Notes: generated from the sequence alone by a model not told the origin. A DNA stretch of 64,000 bases from Odontocerum albicorne (GCA_949825065.1 OX463848.1:44593601-44657600); one strand, 5' to 3'; shown: positions 1-10,921, numbered from the stretch's first letter. Made by a program: numbers and translations.

Positions 1-95
1 GCCAGCACCTGTGCACACTACGTCACCGATAATTGCGTGCAGATCCTCGGAGCCATGGGATATGCCAAAGGCATGGCTGCTGAGAGACATTACAG
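1..95 (+). CDS. Acyl-CoA dehydrogenase, penultimate exon (5' part outside window)
   Basis: This exon reads in frame from base 1 and contains NCVQILGAMGYAKGMAAE followed by RHYR. That is the helix just before the C-terminus of acyl-CoA dehydrogenases, normally of the form VQxxGGxGY...ERxxRDARxxxIYGG. It ends in a phase-2 donor (AG then gtgtgc) at 95/96. The two left-over bases join the first base of the exon at 1898 to restore an Arg codon, giving YR-DARVTQIYGG across the splice. The family are FAD flavoenzymes that make the alpha,beta double bond in acyl-CoA thioesters, usually in the mitochondrion. Only the last 62 residues are visible, so chain-length specificity is uncertain. The DARVxxIYGG form resembles long-chain or branched-chain members more than MCAD. 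Confidence 0.9.
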
Positions 96-329
96 GTGTG
101 CACCTACTGGTTTCTGACTTATTCTTTAAGTACAGCTTGTATAATATTAATAATAATAAAGAGAATATAGAGAGCACACTTTCCTCAAGGATTCTCTACG
201 CTCGGGATTCAAATACACTATTATTGACAGATTAACAAAAAAAAAAGGAAGGTGACTGCGTTCGTAAGATTAGAGACTTCCTCGCATCTGCATAACACAT
301 CGATCAATAAGTCCCTTGATTAACTACTA

Positions 330-1375
330 AAACAACATTTGTTTGTCAAAATTCTTCTTTGTTCATCAACATAGTCTCCTTCAAGAGCATACATTCATTC
401 CAACGCTCTCCTCACTTTTCTATGCCAGCCGTGTAGAACGATTTATCTTTGGTTTCAAAATAGGCGTTAGTTTCGGCAATCACTTCATCATTGGAGCAGC
501 CAATAGTCGCTGGGGGCCAAATCTGGAGAATACGGTGGGTGCAGAAGCAATTCGAAGTTCAACTCATGCAATTTGGCCATCGTTAACATCGACTTGTAAC
601 ACGGTGCATTGTCCTGATGAAAGAGAACTTTTTCTTCTTCATATGGGGCCATTTTTTTGCAATTTCTGCCTTCATACGCTCCAATAACGCTATATAATAT
701 TCGCTATTGATGGTTTTTCCCTTTTTAAGGTGATCGATGAATATTATACCGGATAGTGGTGGATCCAAGTTTCATCCATTGTCACGTACCAACGCAAAAA
801 CTCCTGTTTATTTCGCGTAAACAGTGCCAAACAGCGCTCTGAATCATCGATGCATTGTTGTTTCTGTTCCATTGTGAGCAAACGCGGCACCCATTTCGAA
901 AAAAGCTTTTTCATGACCAAATGTTCATGCAAAATAGTGTAAACACTACCAAATGATATTTTCAGAATGTTAGCTATCTCACGCAACTTTACTTTGCGAT
1001 TTTCCATCACGATTTTGAGAGGTTTTTTATGTTTTCTGATGTAACAGCCTCATTTGGACGACCAGAGGGTTCAGCATCATTTGTGTCTGTACGACCGCGT
1101 TTGAAATCAGCATACCACCGACAAATGGTTGTTTTCGACGGAGCAGAGCCCGGATAATACTTTTCAAGCCATCACTGAGTTTGAATGGTATTTTTTCCCA
1201 TTAAAAAGCAATGTTTTATGAACACACGAAATTCGTTTCTTTCCATTGTTTTGAAAATAGGAAAAGTAGCGCCACTAAAACCACTGTAACTCAATAAAAC
1301 AATGTCAGAATGTCATGAAAGTTTGACACGTAACTTCTAAAGGTTGGTACTAACTGAAAATGGTATGGATCTGTT
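330..1375 (-). mobile_element. Degenerate mariner transposon, minus strand, in the ACAD intron
   Basis: Read on the minus strand from about 1245 down to 350, broken frames give most of a mariner transposase: an N-terminal start MERNEFRVFIKHCFLMG, a helix-turn-helix region (REIANILKISFGSVYTILHE), the first catalytic Asp in VTMDETWIHHY, the second in FHQDNAPC, and the third in YSPDLAPSDYW. Stops and frameshifts separate these blocks, so it is a pseudogene although all three catalytic Asp codons remain. Element ends are approximate because I could not define the inverted repeats. It lies antisense to the host gene, inside the intron between 95 and 1898. Confidence 0.85.
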
Positions 1376-1897
1376 ATTAGAGGCGCCATCTGTTGGCTAG
1401 TCCCGGGACTTATTGATGGATGTGTTATGTTTAAAAAAACAAATTAAGTAATAAAACCACAGAAAACTTACCGAGGGAAGATGAACTAAAAAGAAAACTT
1501 TGGAAATCTTCCAACATGTAATAGTAGCACATTGAGCTTTAGGTGGAGTGTAGTGTAGGTGTAGACAATGCTCTAGAAAGTAGTGTAGACAACGCTCTAC
1601 AAAGCCACGTAGAGTGTAGTGTAGACGACGCTCCACAAAGCCGAAGTTAGCCGATTGTGGCCGACAGTCTCTTTCTTAAGCCCGAAGTTTATTACTTACC
1701 GCCGGGTACTGTACATTATTTGGCATTGTTACTTTATGCCTTATAACCATATCAAGAAGTAACAACTGTCAAACATTATTAGAAAAATAAAAATGTTCAA
1801 ATTATTATTATTAATTATCAAAATTCCAAACTCCTTCGAATATTTTTAAGTCAAATATTTGGAAATGTAACATTACCACTGTGATGTGTTTTTTTAG

Positions 1898-1994
1898 GGA
1901 TGCTCGAGTTACCCAGATATACGGAGGTGTCACAGACGTACAGAAGATGGTCATCGCCATGTCCCTGATCAACGAGTACTTCAACCAGTCGTAA
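1898..1994 (+). CDS. Acyl-CoA dehydrogenase, terminal exon with stop
   Basis: The acceptor is a T-rich tract ending in ttttttag at 1897. The exon encodes DARVTQIYGGVTDVQKM and then a C-terminal helix ending EYFNQS, with a TAA stop at 1992-1994. In MCAD and SCAD the catalytic base is a Glu in the IYEG motif. Here that position is Gly (IYGG), as in long-chain and isovaleryl-type enzymes whose Glu lies elsewhere, so this is not evidence of an inactive enzyme. Phase and sequence fit exon 1-95 exactly. The 1.8 kb intron holds a degenerate mariner on the opposite strand. The 3' UTR appears to run straight into a 41-bp tandem array. Confidence 0.9.
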
Positions 1995-1997
1995 ATT

Positions 1998-2583
1998 TTC
2001 TAGTTCATTTGGATTGGAACCAGTGTTCCCTGTAAACTGGACAGTTCATTTGTATTGCAACCAGTGTTCCCTGTAAACTGGACTGTTCATTTGTATTGTA
2101 ACCAGTGTTCCCTGTAAACTGGACTGTTCATTTGTATTGTAACCAGTGTTCCCTGTAAACTGGACAGTTCATTTGTATTGTAACCAGTGTTCCCTGTAAA
2201 CTGGACAGTTCATTTGTATTGCAACTAGTGCTCTCTGTAAACTGGACAGTTCATTTTTATTGCAACCAGTGCTCCCTGTAAACTGGACAGTTCATTTGTA
2301 TTGCAACCAGTGCTCCCTGTAAACTGGACAGTTCATTTGTATTGCAACCAGTGCTCCCTGTAAACTGGACAGTTCATTTGTATTGCAACCAGTGCTCCCA
2401 GTAAACTGGACAGTTCATTTGTATTGCAACCAGTGCTCCCTGTAAACTGGACAGTTCATTTGTATTGCAACCAGTGCTCCCTGTAAACTGGACAGTTCAT
2501 TTTTATTGTAACCAGTGTTCCCTGTAAACTGGATAGTTCATTTGTATTGTAACCAGTGTTCCCTGTAAACTGGACAGTTCATA
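1998..2583. repeat. 41-bp tandem array (about 14 copies) right after the ACAD stop codon
   Basis: The unit contains ggacagttcatttgtattg followed by caaccagtgctccctgtaaa. Start-to-start spacing is 41 bp. The array begins four bases after the TAA stop, so it is probably within the 3' UTR. Units fall into two variants (gtgttccc and gtgctccc) grouped in blocks, a sign of local homogenisation. Confidence 0.95.
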
Positions 2584-2641
2584 AAATGTTTTTGCTGTTG
2601 TCATGCTTTCTTTATATAAGGACATAATTGTTTCAGTGAGT

Positions 2642-3211
2642 TATACTCAAGAAAATGTAGGATGGTCCCTGTGATGTTTGAAATTTCAAGTCTCAAAGGG
2701 ATGGGGTAAAATCGTTTTTTTTTTTACAAATCGAATAGTTTTTTTATAAATCAACAAATCGTTTTTCTCTAAACTGACGTTTTAATACCTAATTTTCATT
2801 ATACTGACTTTCTAATGTATTGTATGATTTGTATCTATCTTTAAATAGGCCAAGATCCAATATGAATTAATACTAATTACGAATGTTTAATTTTAGGTAT
2901 AAAAAAATCGAAAATCAAATTATCGTATACCCCATCCCTAGCCAATACAGACTAACGTAGTGACTTTTGACAAACGCCACACAATATTATTTGATTTTAA
3001 CAAACTGACACATTTTTGTTAATTTGTAACAAGATGTATTTATTTGTCATTATTGTTAGTTTTATGTAATGTATTTACCTAAATAAGTTGCTATTTATTA
3101 GAATCGAGGCTTATATTAAAGTTGATAAAATAATTAAAATTACTGAACATGGTTGTATTGGGGCAAATTTGTGAACTGTCACAGGAACCATGCTACAATT
3201 TCTCAAGTATA
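2642..3211 (+). mobile_element. MITE family A, copy 1 (TA-flanked, about 570 bp)
   Basis: Terminal inverted repeats of about 30 bp begin TACTCAAGAAAATGTAG on the left and end with the complement on the right, flanked by TA on each side. No coding potential. Three more copies lie at 29128, 53392 and 61371. TA flanks suggest mobilisation by a Tc1/mariner-type transposase. The 270 bases after it hold nothing I recognise. Confidence 0.85.
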
Positions 3212-3523
3212 ATATTGTTGTAAAACAACGGATATAGGAACGATCTATGTGAAATTAATCAGGACCGAATGAAATAAACAATACATACAGGAAATCGATA
3301 ATTCGAGGAACTGTATCGATCGAGGCTTCATTGTAGTTTTGCCATGTAGCAAGATTTTTTTCATGACAATTGGTCAGTAAAAGGAACATTGATTGGACTT
3401 GCAAGTTTTGCCATCATGGCTTTTAAGTTTGCATAATAAATTGACCAAATAAAGACTTATCTAGACTATCTTCATAGTTTATATTAAGTATGTATTAGGC
3501 CCATGCTTCTTGATAGATTTGGT

Positions 3524-4190
3524 TATTATCTGAATATGATATAGACTCCATGTTATTATCTGAATATGATATAGACTCCATGTTATTATCTGAATATGAT
3601 ATAGACTCCATGTTATTATCTGAATATGATATAGACTCCATGTTATTATCTGAATATGATATAGACTCCATGTTATTATATGAATATGATATAGACTCCA
3701 TGTTATTATCTGAATATGATACAGACTCCATATTATTATCTGAATATGATATAGACTCCATGTTATTATCTGAATATGATATAGACTCCATGTTATTATC
3801 TGAATATGATATAGACTCCATGTTATTATCTGAATATGATATAGACTCCATGTTATTATCTGAATATGATATAGACTCCATATTATTATCTGAATATGAT
3901 ATAGACTCCATATTATTATCTGAATATGATATAGACTCCATATTATTATCTGAATATGATATAGACTCCATGTTATTATCTGAATATGATATAGACTCCA
4001 TATTTTTATCTGAATATGATAAAGACTCCATATTATTATCTGAATATGATATAGACTCCATATTATTATCTGAATATGATATAGACTCCATGTTATTATC
4101 TGAATATGATATAGACTCCATGTTATTATCTGAATATGATATAGACTCCATGTTATTATCTGAATATGATATAGACTCCATGTTATTCTT
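3524..4190. repeat. 30-bp tandem array (about 22 copies)
   Basis: The unit includes ttattatctgaatatgata and tagactccatg. Two units fill each 60-base line almost without indels. Because 30 is a multiple of three and units lack in-frame stops, long frames are open on both strands. They have no start context or other gene features and I do not call them genes. Confidence 0.96.
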
Positions 4191-4682
4191 TGTATTGTCA
4201 GATAATCTTTTAAGGTAAGATTAGTCAGAACTAACCTACTTGTATTATTTTTCAATGAAACTATAAAAAAACTATAAAATTGTTTTGACTTATGGCCTTA
4301 ACATGTTCATTGCAATATCCACGATGTAAGGTACACACTAGGGACCTGTTCAGTTCAGTTCAATCCCACCAACACTTGCACTCTTATGGGGAATCAAATA
4401 AGTCCCCCATCCAGCGTGACCTACATTAGAAGATTCATATATTTATTTTTTATGATTGCGACGTCATGTAGTGATGAAGAAGGAACTGCTCAAAGAGACT
4501 CCTCCAGCGGCCACACACCTCAGTGTGAAAGGAATAACAACAATGACAGACTTAAGGTCTAACTTTACGGGAAAAGAAAAATGACTCGAAACACAGTAAA
4601 TATACTTATGGTATGTGTTTCTTAGTAAATAGTAGATATTTTTAATTTTAATTGAGAGGTACATGACCACGCGTAACACACT
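4191..4682. other. Unannotated AT-rich stretch
   Basis: No gene, RNA or repeat boundary could be supported here. Short open frames on the minus strand lack homology-like motifs. Confidence 0.5.
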
Positions 4683-4800
4683 GAACTTCCGTGCGGAAGG
4701 TTGTCAGTTCGAACCCCGCACTGTGCTACTTCCCTCGAACGGCAGGCACTTTATCCGCCTAGTGTTCGAGGGTATAACTTCGGTCATATTTATTCTTAAA
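4683..4800 (+). repeat. tRNA-like SINE fragment
   Basis: The stretch has a B-box-like segment ggttgtcagttcgaacccc followed by A/T-rich sequence. It resembles the tRNA-derived head of the neighbouring SINE at 4850 but is divergent and has no clear A box. Confidence 0.45.
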
Positions 4801-4849
4801 AAAAAATTACCTATCTATACATAAAAGATAGGTAATTTTTGTAAGTTAT

Positions 4850-5042
4850 TCCATGGCCTGGTGGTAAGATGCTTGTCTGCCGATCCGGAGGTTGCGGGTT
4901 AGATCCCCGCTGGAACTTAGATTTTTTTAAAATAGGATTCCAGTCTGGTTTTCACTTAGGGCCCATTAAAACATCCTGCTGGTTGGTTGGAAGAGATTGC
5001 ATCATGGCGATCAACTGGTCAGGTTTAAAAAAAAAAAGAAAC
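4850..5042 (+). repeat. tRNA-derived SINE, most complete copy
   Basis: The head has an A-box-like tggcctggtggtaagatgc and a B-box-like ggttagatccccgctggaa with tRNA-like spacing. The body has ccagtctggttttcactta and the tail has ctggttggttggaagagat, ending in an A-rich run. The tail matches the 3' end of a LINE found at 11424 and 41600. Other copies lie at 13287 (+) and 15363 (-). Confidence 0.8.
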
Positions 5043-5292
5043 ACCACTACAGGTACTGATATCTAAGAAAACATTTTGCTCATGCGGGTACTTCCATAGC
5101 AATATTTGTATGGACAGCGCTCCTAGACAGTTTGCAACTTGCGCCCTTAGATGATGCTTGATGCCTCACCCCCCCTTGATGACCTTAGATGATGATGCAT
5201 TTTGTGTCATACAACAAACCACTACAGTTTATTTCATACTTTCTTAAATGTATCTACAATGTCAATGAAGTCCTGAAGCAGCTGTTTATTTT

Positions 5293-5432
5293 AATATGTT
5301 TATGAATCTTTGGGTGACCCTAGGTAAATATGTTTATGAATCTTCGGGTGACCCTAGGTAAATATGTTTATGAATCTTTGGGTGACCCTAGGTAAATATT
5401 TTTTAATCTTTGGGTGACCCTAGGTAAATGCC
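5293..5432. repeat. 34-bp tandem repeat (about 4 copies)
   Basis: The unit is aatatgtttatgaatctttg followed by ggtgaccctaggta. One copy has a single substitution (cttcggg). Confidence 0.9.
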
Positions 5433-5594
5433 GAATTTGCCTGATAGCAAACGCAGCTCTGGGTACTTTTCTATTAGGTCAGCGCAGTGAGCGTGTTAAC
5501 TTATGTGATTAAGAAAAAAATATATAACTAATCAGACTTAAAACTAATTCACAACAACTCCAAGTTTTTCCATTATTTTATCAAACTGGACAAC

Positions 5595-5836
5595 ATAAAT
5601 ATATTTAGGTATTAGAAATGTTTAAATTTATACAATTTAAACATTTCTAATACCTAAATATCTCTAAGTTCATCATTTAAACTAAGTTTATTGGTTCCAA
5701 TTTAAACATTTCTAATACCTAAATATCTCTAAGTTCATCATTTAAACTAAGTTTATTGGTTCCAATTTAAACATTTCTAATACCTAAATATCTCTAAGTT
5801 CATCATTTAAACTAAGTTTATTGGTTCCAATTTAAA
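5595..5836. repeat. 65-bp tandem repeat (about 3 copies) with a palindromic first junction
   Basis: The unit runs from tttaaacatttctaatacct to actaagtttattggttcca. The first unit is preceded by its own inverted complement (aggtattagaaatgtttaaa), so 5597-5660 can form a hairpin. Confidence 0.88.
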
Positions 5837-6589
5837 TGAACCCTTTTTTTCGTATTTCTCTTTAGTTCTATTAGATGTATATTTTTTAAATAATTTTGAC
5901 AATGCATGGTGTAAGGATTCGTCCGAGATATAATGTTATATTTTTAAATATTTAATACAAAGATGTATATTTATTATTATAAACTGTTGATGGTTTACAT
6001 ATCAATAAAATTTTTACCATATTACCTATTTTTCTTCTACTTTTCTTACCATCTTCCCTTCTCTCGAATATATCAAGCTCATCGGAGTTTTTGCAACAGA
6101 AAATCAGCTCAGCCTCAATCAATCGGTATTTCTTTTCACTTTCATTGAATACAGTACAACCTGGCAGATTTATCGTCATGGGAACCAGAAAAGTATTTGT
6201 TTATTAAAAATTCGAGATGTCACAACCCACAACACCCAGGTAACGTGTCTCATGAACCAGGTGACAGAATTAGATTTAAACAATCTTCAGTACTAAGTCA
6301 AAGCTGAGAAACCTAATGACATCTCTCAAAGACCGCAGTCCTTCAGAGTCAAGGGATGTCGACAGATTCAATCGCTAGCGATGCAAGAAGGTGTATGTTA
6401 TATGGGACTAACAGCAAGAATGGGGAAAAAAATACTAGCCCAACATAATAGAGCCTCCAGGCTCTCTTATCCTGAAAAATCAGCTGTACTGAACACTTCA
6501 TCTAGGCAGGTCATTGTTTTTCCCTTGAACCAAAAATACTTGGCAAACCAAAAATACTTAGAAACAACGGATTCCACCTCAAATCAGTA

Positions 6590-6790
6590 TGGTACCTGTA
6601 CGCCACTGGCACAAAGAACTGTATCATGGTGGATGGCTGCTGCGCAATGCTCGGAAAATTCAGCTTACGTTCAGAGGTGTAGATCGGTGAAAAGGTAACA
6701 GGGTGAAGAGATTCCTCTTAGGCAGGTAGTAGCTGGTTTCAAGTAAAAGTCGGTAGGCAAAGTGAACTGAGAATGCTTTATTTGGTCATT
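6590..6790. repeat. Dispersed repeat, copy 1 (pair with 45423)
   Basis: Sequence including acaaagaactgtatcatggt and ggatggctgctgcgcaatg recurs with divergence at 45423-45640. Shared blocks extend over more than 150 bp. No protein motif was found. The surrounding 5840-7130 holds no supported gene. Confidence 0.65.
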
Positions 6791-7129
6791 GGCGCTTCTG
6801 ACTGACTGAACGAGTTTTTTGAGTTTTTATAAAAATTTTAATACATGTGCATTTTTACTGTACCGTAGATTTTTTGTCAGTGATTTGATTGAATACTTTT
6901 TCCACTGTTGTGTGATTGTGTTATTTATGGGGATTTTTTAGGCTCGATAAGCCTTTGTTGTACATTTGAATCGACCATAGTCGGGCATGGTGACTATCTC
7001 CAAAGGCATTCGAATGCTCATGTCAGCGGCCCTGGTGGAGCAGTTCAGGTTAGGCGTCCTCCCGCTCGTCCCGGGGGCCTCAGTGTAACGGCGATGGTGA
7101 AGACGGTAGAGATGAGGTGACGATGATGG

Positions 7130-7325
7130 AGAGGACTCATCATTTGTGGACATAATTGTTTCCAGGAACTTTTCATTGTTGACTCTTTTATTTCAGCCGA
7201 CGAGTCTCCAATATTGTTTATTGCGTTCCATATATTATAGTTCTTCAAAAAAAGTGGGAGCGACTGCATGGAAGCGAACAATTTTTGCATTATCGAAAAA
7301 AATCTTTGAAAAATTGAATTTTTAA
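7130..7325 (-). mobile_element. Tigger/pogo-like transposon fragment
   Basis: This is a near-copy of 17965-18150 inside the bounded Tigger-like element. On the minus strand both encode a segment with YNIWNAINNIGDS and then SWKQLCPQ. The fragment ends where the 7327 tandem array begins. Confidence 0.75.
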
Positions 7326-7326
7326 A

Positions 7327-7702
7327 AATACACTTTTTACCTAGCACTGAATAACACTAAGTGTCACGTTTTATTTTTGCACTGAATAAACCCTAAGTGT
7401 CACATTTTATACACTTTTTACCTAGCACTGAATAACACTAAGTGTCACATTTTATTTTTGCACTGAATAACACTAAGTGTCACATTTTCTACACTTTTTA
7501 CCTAGCACTGAATAACACTAAGTGTCACATTTTATTTTTGCACTGAATAACACTAAGTGTCACATTTTCTACACTTTTTACCTAGCACTGAATAACACTA
7601 AGTGTCACATTTTATTTTTGCACTGAATAACACTAAGTGTCACACTTTATACACTTTTTACCTAGCACTGAATAACACTAAGTGTCACATTTTATACACT
7701 TT
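7327..7702. repeat. 80-bp tandem array made of two 40-bp half units
   Basis: Each 80-bp unit holds two versions of cactgaataacactaagtgt. One half is joined by the spacer tacactttttacctag and the other by attttatttttg, which gives a dimeric structure. About 4.5 dimers. Confidence 0.9.
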
Positions 7703-7849
7703 TTGCCTTGAGTATAACACATTTGCTTTCTGTTAATATCGTGTCATTATGATCACTTGAAACACGCGCAGCTGCAGTCGTTCGTGTAATTTGATAACTC
7801 TCAGAACAAAAATGTCTCATAGCTTATTTCTCTATTTATTTTACATTAA

Positions 7850-8195
7850 ATTTGAATTCTTATTTCTTTCTCTGCTGCAGAGAGTGTAGGTTTGTTTGTG
7901 TACATTTATATTTTTTAATAATGGTCGTACCTGCTGGCCCAAAAGTGACGCACACGCTGAATGTTGTCCTGTGACCTCCCTGAACGTGGCCTCCCAGCAC
8001 GTGGTAACTCCCAGCACCCACAGACTCCTGAATTTGAAACCGCCGGACTAAGTTAAGTGTCGTTTGCTTATATGGTGGTTTTTTGACCCCAAAATGACGA
8101 ATGTAAGCTCTTTGCGTTAGCACAATTGTTTGTGGATTTTCTAGATTAAATTTGATTATTTTAACACATTGCTGAGTCGTGAATTTCTCCATATT
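7850..8195 (-). pseudogene. Transposase N-terminal HTH fragment (DUF4817-like)
   Basis: The minus-strand frame begins MEKFTTQQCVKIIKFNLENP and continues with TQRAYIRHFGVKKPP and LVRRFQIQESVG. This matches the helix-turn-helix block found at the start of many insect transposase ORFs (annotated DUF4817), here followed by unrelated sequence. No catalytic domain follows. The flanking segments acttttgggttacc (8290) and acttttgggtcatcctgta (8472) may belong to the same element family. Confidence 0.7.
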
Positions 8196-8529
8196 TAATT
8201 TTCATAAATTACGCTTTCATAATCTGAAATTAAAAAATTAAAAAAAAATAACTGTAGAAAGTTATTTGAATTTTAAATAGACTAGTGGCTTTTGGGTTAC
8301 CACGCCTTAGAGAGAGCGCGTCAGTATGAAGATCAAAATGGTGGTTATTTAAAAGATGTCATTTTTAAAACTATATTAAATTAATTTACAAAAAAAATGT
8401 ATTTTCTGTTTATAAAAGAATTAATGTAAATTATTTAGAAATAAAAAAGTTGTTTTATTTTACAATTGTCTCGTGACTTTTGGGTCATCCTGTATATTTT
8501 TATTTAGTTTACAATATGTTTGGGGGGAA

Positions 8530-9545
8530 ATATATGGAAATAAATAAAAGTATATTGTTTATGGACTTGGAAAAAACATGAAAAAAAGGAAATTGTTGAA
8601 TGGTTATGATGTTGAATACAAATGAATACGTGGTACTGCGTCATTATATGCCGAAGTAGAGCATGTATTAAAGTGAATGGTATCTTGACTGAGTGGTTTA
8701 ATATTTCGAAAGGGGTAAAACAAGGATGCATTATGTCAACCTGGCGGTTCAATATTTATATAGATTCATCTTTAAAGGAACTACAGAGGTAAATCGGTGG
8801 CATACAAATGTGGAATGCGAACGTATGCGGATTACTGTATGCAGATGACGTGGTAGTGTTGGTGGAAAGTGAAGATGCATTGTAGAGTTTGATAAGTTGA
8901 TTGTATAAGAGATGCGAAGAGAAAAATCTGAGAATGAATGTTGCATAATCTACTGCAATGGTGATAGAAAAGTGTGAAAGGAAAAGTAAATGTGATATAT
9001 GTGTGGCGGTCGTCGCGGAATATTGTCGCATACATACGGTCAATGACCGATGAAACGACCTTCGGATTCCTCGATAAATTATAGTAAACAGTCCGAAGGT
9101 CACATGCCGGCCATTGACGCCGGCCGAGCGACCGCACCACACGCCAGAGAGAGAGAGAACGCACCACGGCTATCTCACCAGTTCCGTATTTAGATGAATA
9201 CCTACATACGACAATAACCGTTTTCTGCATTCACAGAAGCGAGACGTAAGCATATCGCGAGCACACTCTCGCGCACATTCCAAAAAGATATAAATACCTA
9301 CGTTACTATAAAAATAAACACTCTCTCTTTCCGCATTGCGATTTATTTATTTATCAACAACCATCATCATCTTTTCCTTAACGACCGATTCCCTAAATAT
9401 GGATGAAAAATAAAATATTTTAGTAAGTTAAGGAATTCTACTATTTGGGTATAATAATATTTTCTCAGATGATGGAAAAGTTAACAGGAATATCGAACGG
9501 TGTGTAGCGATAGGAAACAAAGTAAATGGGGCACTAAAACATATA
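8530..9545 (+). pseudogene. Non-LTR reverse transcriptase remnant interrupted by a solo LTR
   Basis: The plus strand encodes the palm region of a LINE reverse transcriptase: GVKQGCIMSTWRFNIYID, then GLLYADDVVVLVESEDAL with the catalytic YADD, then NLRMNV. After the insertion at 9002-9396 the fold resumes with VKEFYYLG and SDDGKVNRNIERCVA. Internal stops and a frameshift make it a pseudogene. Removing the insertion and one copy of its ATATG duplication restores continuity (KCDIW...VKEFYYLG). Confidence 0.85.
9002..9396. mobile_element. Putative solo LTR (395 bp) with 5-bp target duplication
   Basis: The insert starts tgtggcggtcgtcgcgg and is bounded on both sides by ATATG (8997-9001 and 9397-9401). 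It is GC-richer than its surroundings and contains AATAAA near 9320. It has no coding capacity. It interrupts the reverse-transcriptase relic exactly at the duplication. The right end does not finish in canonical CA, so the LTR identity is likely rather than proven. Confidence 0.6.
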
Positions 9546-9811
9546 CATATATATATACTCGAACCAGACAGTATGAAAATCGATCATCGTTTTGGATTTT
9601 CCCAAAACTTGCGGCACGACCTCTAGCTATGACTCTGGACCGAGGTTAGGGAACCTGCGGCCACGCAGGCCATTAAGTGCGGTATTTTTAATGGATCCAA
9701 ATTTTGCAGAACAAATCCTTTTATTTATACGTTTTATTACAATATTTTATTTTTGATTTATTAACAAAGTAAAAAAAAAGGTTTATTATTAACAAAATGT
9801 TTCCATTATAT

Positions 9812-10772
9812 ATTGTAATTTATTTTTAACAAACACTGTTTATTCCACTTTTTTATGACGGTATAACCCTACCGGTTTCAAGGCTTTCACCTCATCTTCA
9901 GGGGAGCGCAAACAAGACTAAATGCTGTTCGGACTGGCACCGATATAGACACTTCAACGGTTGGAGGCGGGAGGGGTGAGAGGAAGGCTAGGTATAATTT
10001 CGGCCAAGAGCGGGGAGATTTTGGGGAAATAACTATTCAACAGATGCTCTGATCGGTATACTGACTTAGAAATTTCTAGGGCCTCTAATCTGTCCAATCT
10101 ATTTCCGTTGCCGCTAATATGTAAGAATTTGGCATCATCGATAGAAAAAGTATGATTCTCACGGTGACAATGATTAGCCATTTCAGAATAAATTAGAGGA
10201 TTTGTTAAAGCAGATTGGTGTTCACGAAATCTCTTTTCAAAAGATCTTCCTGTCTTTCCTATATATAAATTATCACAGTCAACACATAAAAGTTTATACA
10301 CACGACTGTTGCTAAGTATTCCATTTTTGCCTTTCCCATTAAATAAGAGTTTCCGGAGATTAAAGTTAGTGTAAAAAGCTGGCTTTATGTGACTTGGAAT
10401 ATTTTTGGTTATTTCGTATATGTTTTTTTTATAAATAGGACTTTACTCCTTTTATAGGTATTCTTATAGGTGTCGTTAAATATATAATCTTTTATAAGTT
10501 TCTTTTTTGTTTTGTTTTTTAAAAGTGAATCAATGAGGCTTCCAGGAATTGTATTATTTGTAGCAATTTTTTTGATGGTTTTTAATTCCTTTTTAAAATT
10601 GTCGTCGGTTAATGGGACACTGAGCAATCTATGAAGCATACAGTTAAAGGCGGCGAATTTATGATTATTAGGATGGTTAGAAGTTGCTGGAATTATAGAG
10701 TCTGAAACAGTGTTTGTTAAAAATAAATTACAATGTCCTTAAACCTCCACAACGTTAATGCCTTAACTATAA
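9812..10772 (-). mobile_element. Penelope-like element, 3' part with GIY-YIG endonuclease
   Basis: On the minus strand 10740-10400 encodes the post-RT region (SNHPNNHKFAAFNCMLHRLL, then PLTDDNFKKELKTIKKIA). 10301-9954 encodes a GIY-YIG-type nuclease: YKLLCVDCDNLYIGKTGRSF, then KRFREHQSALTN and a downstream YSEMANHCHRENH. This RT-linked GIY-YIG arrangement is diagnostic of Penelope-like retroelements. The frame is broken around 10310-10410. Both ends carry the terminal sequence attgtaatttatttttaac in opposite orientation (9812 and 10708). The left one includes a hammerhead-like core. The RT domain itself is missing. Confidence 0.88.
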
Positions 10773-10921
10773 ACAACATATTTCCATTATATATTTTTGA
10801 TACGTCAATATAAATTATTACGAAATTAAATCGCCGAAACGTAAGTAACATGTAAAGCTAATTTATTTCCATATTGGTCCTTAGCCCAATAATATCATAT
10901 TTATTTGTTTCAGTATTTTTA

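Noticed and set aside
11..235. 74-codon frame at the very start
   Set aside because: It is out of frame with the acyl-CoA dehydrogenase exon and reads through its donor site into the intron.
3479..4255. Long open frames on both strands over the 30-bp array
   Set aside because: They arise because the unit length is a multiple of three and lacks stops. The peptides are pure 10-residue repeats on either strand with no start context or flanking domain.
4850..4925. Functional tRNA gene
   Set aside because: A- and B-box-like segments are present but the acceptor stem does not pair and the sequence continues into a SINE body and LINE-like tail.
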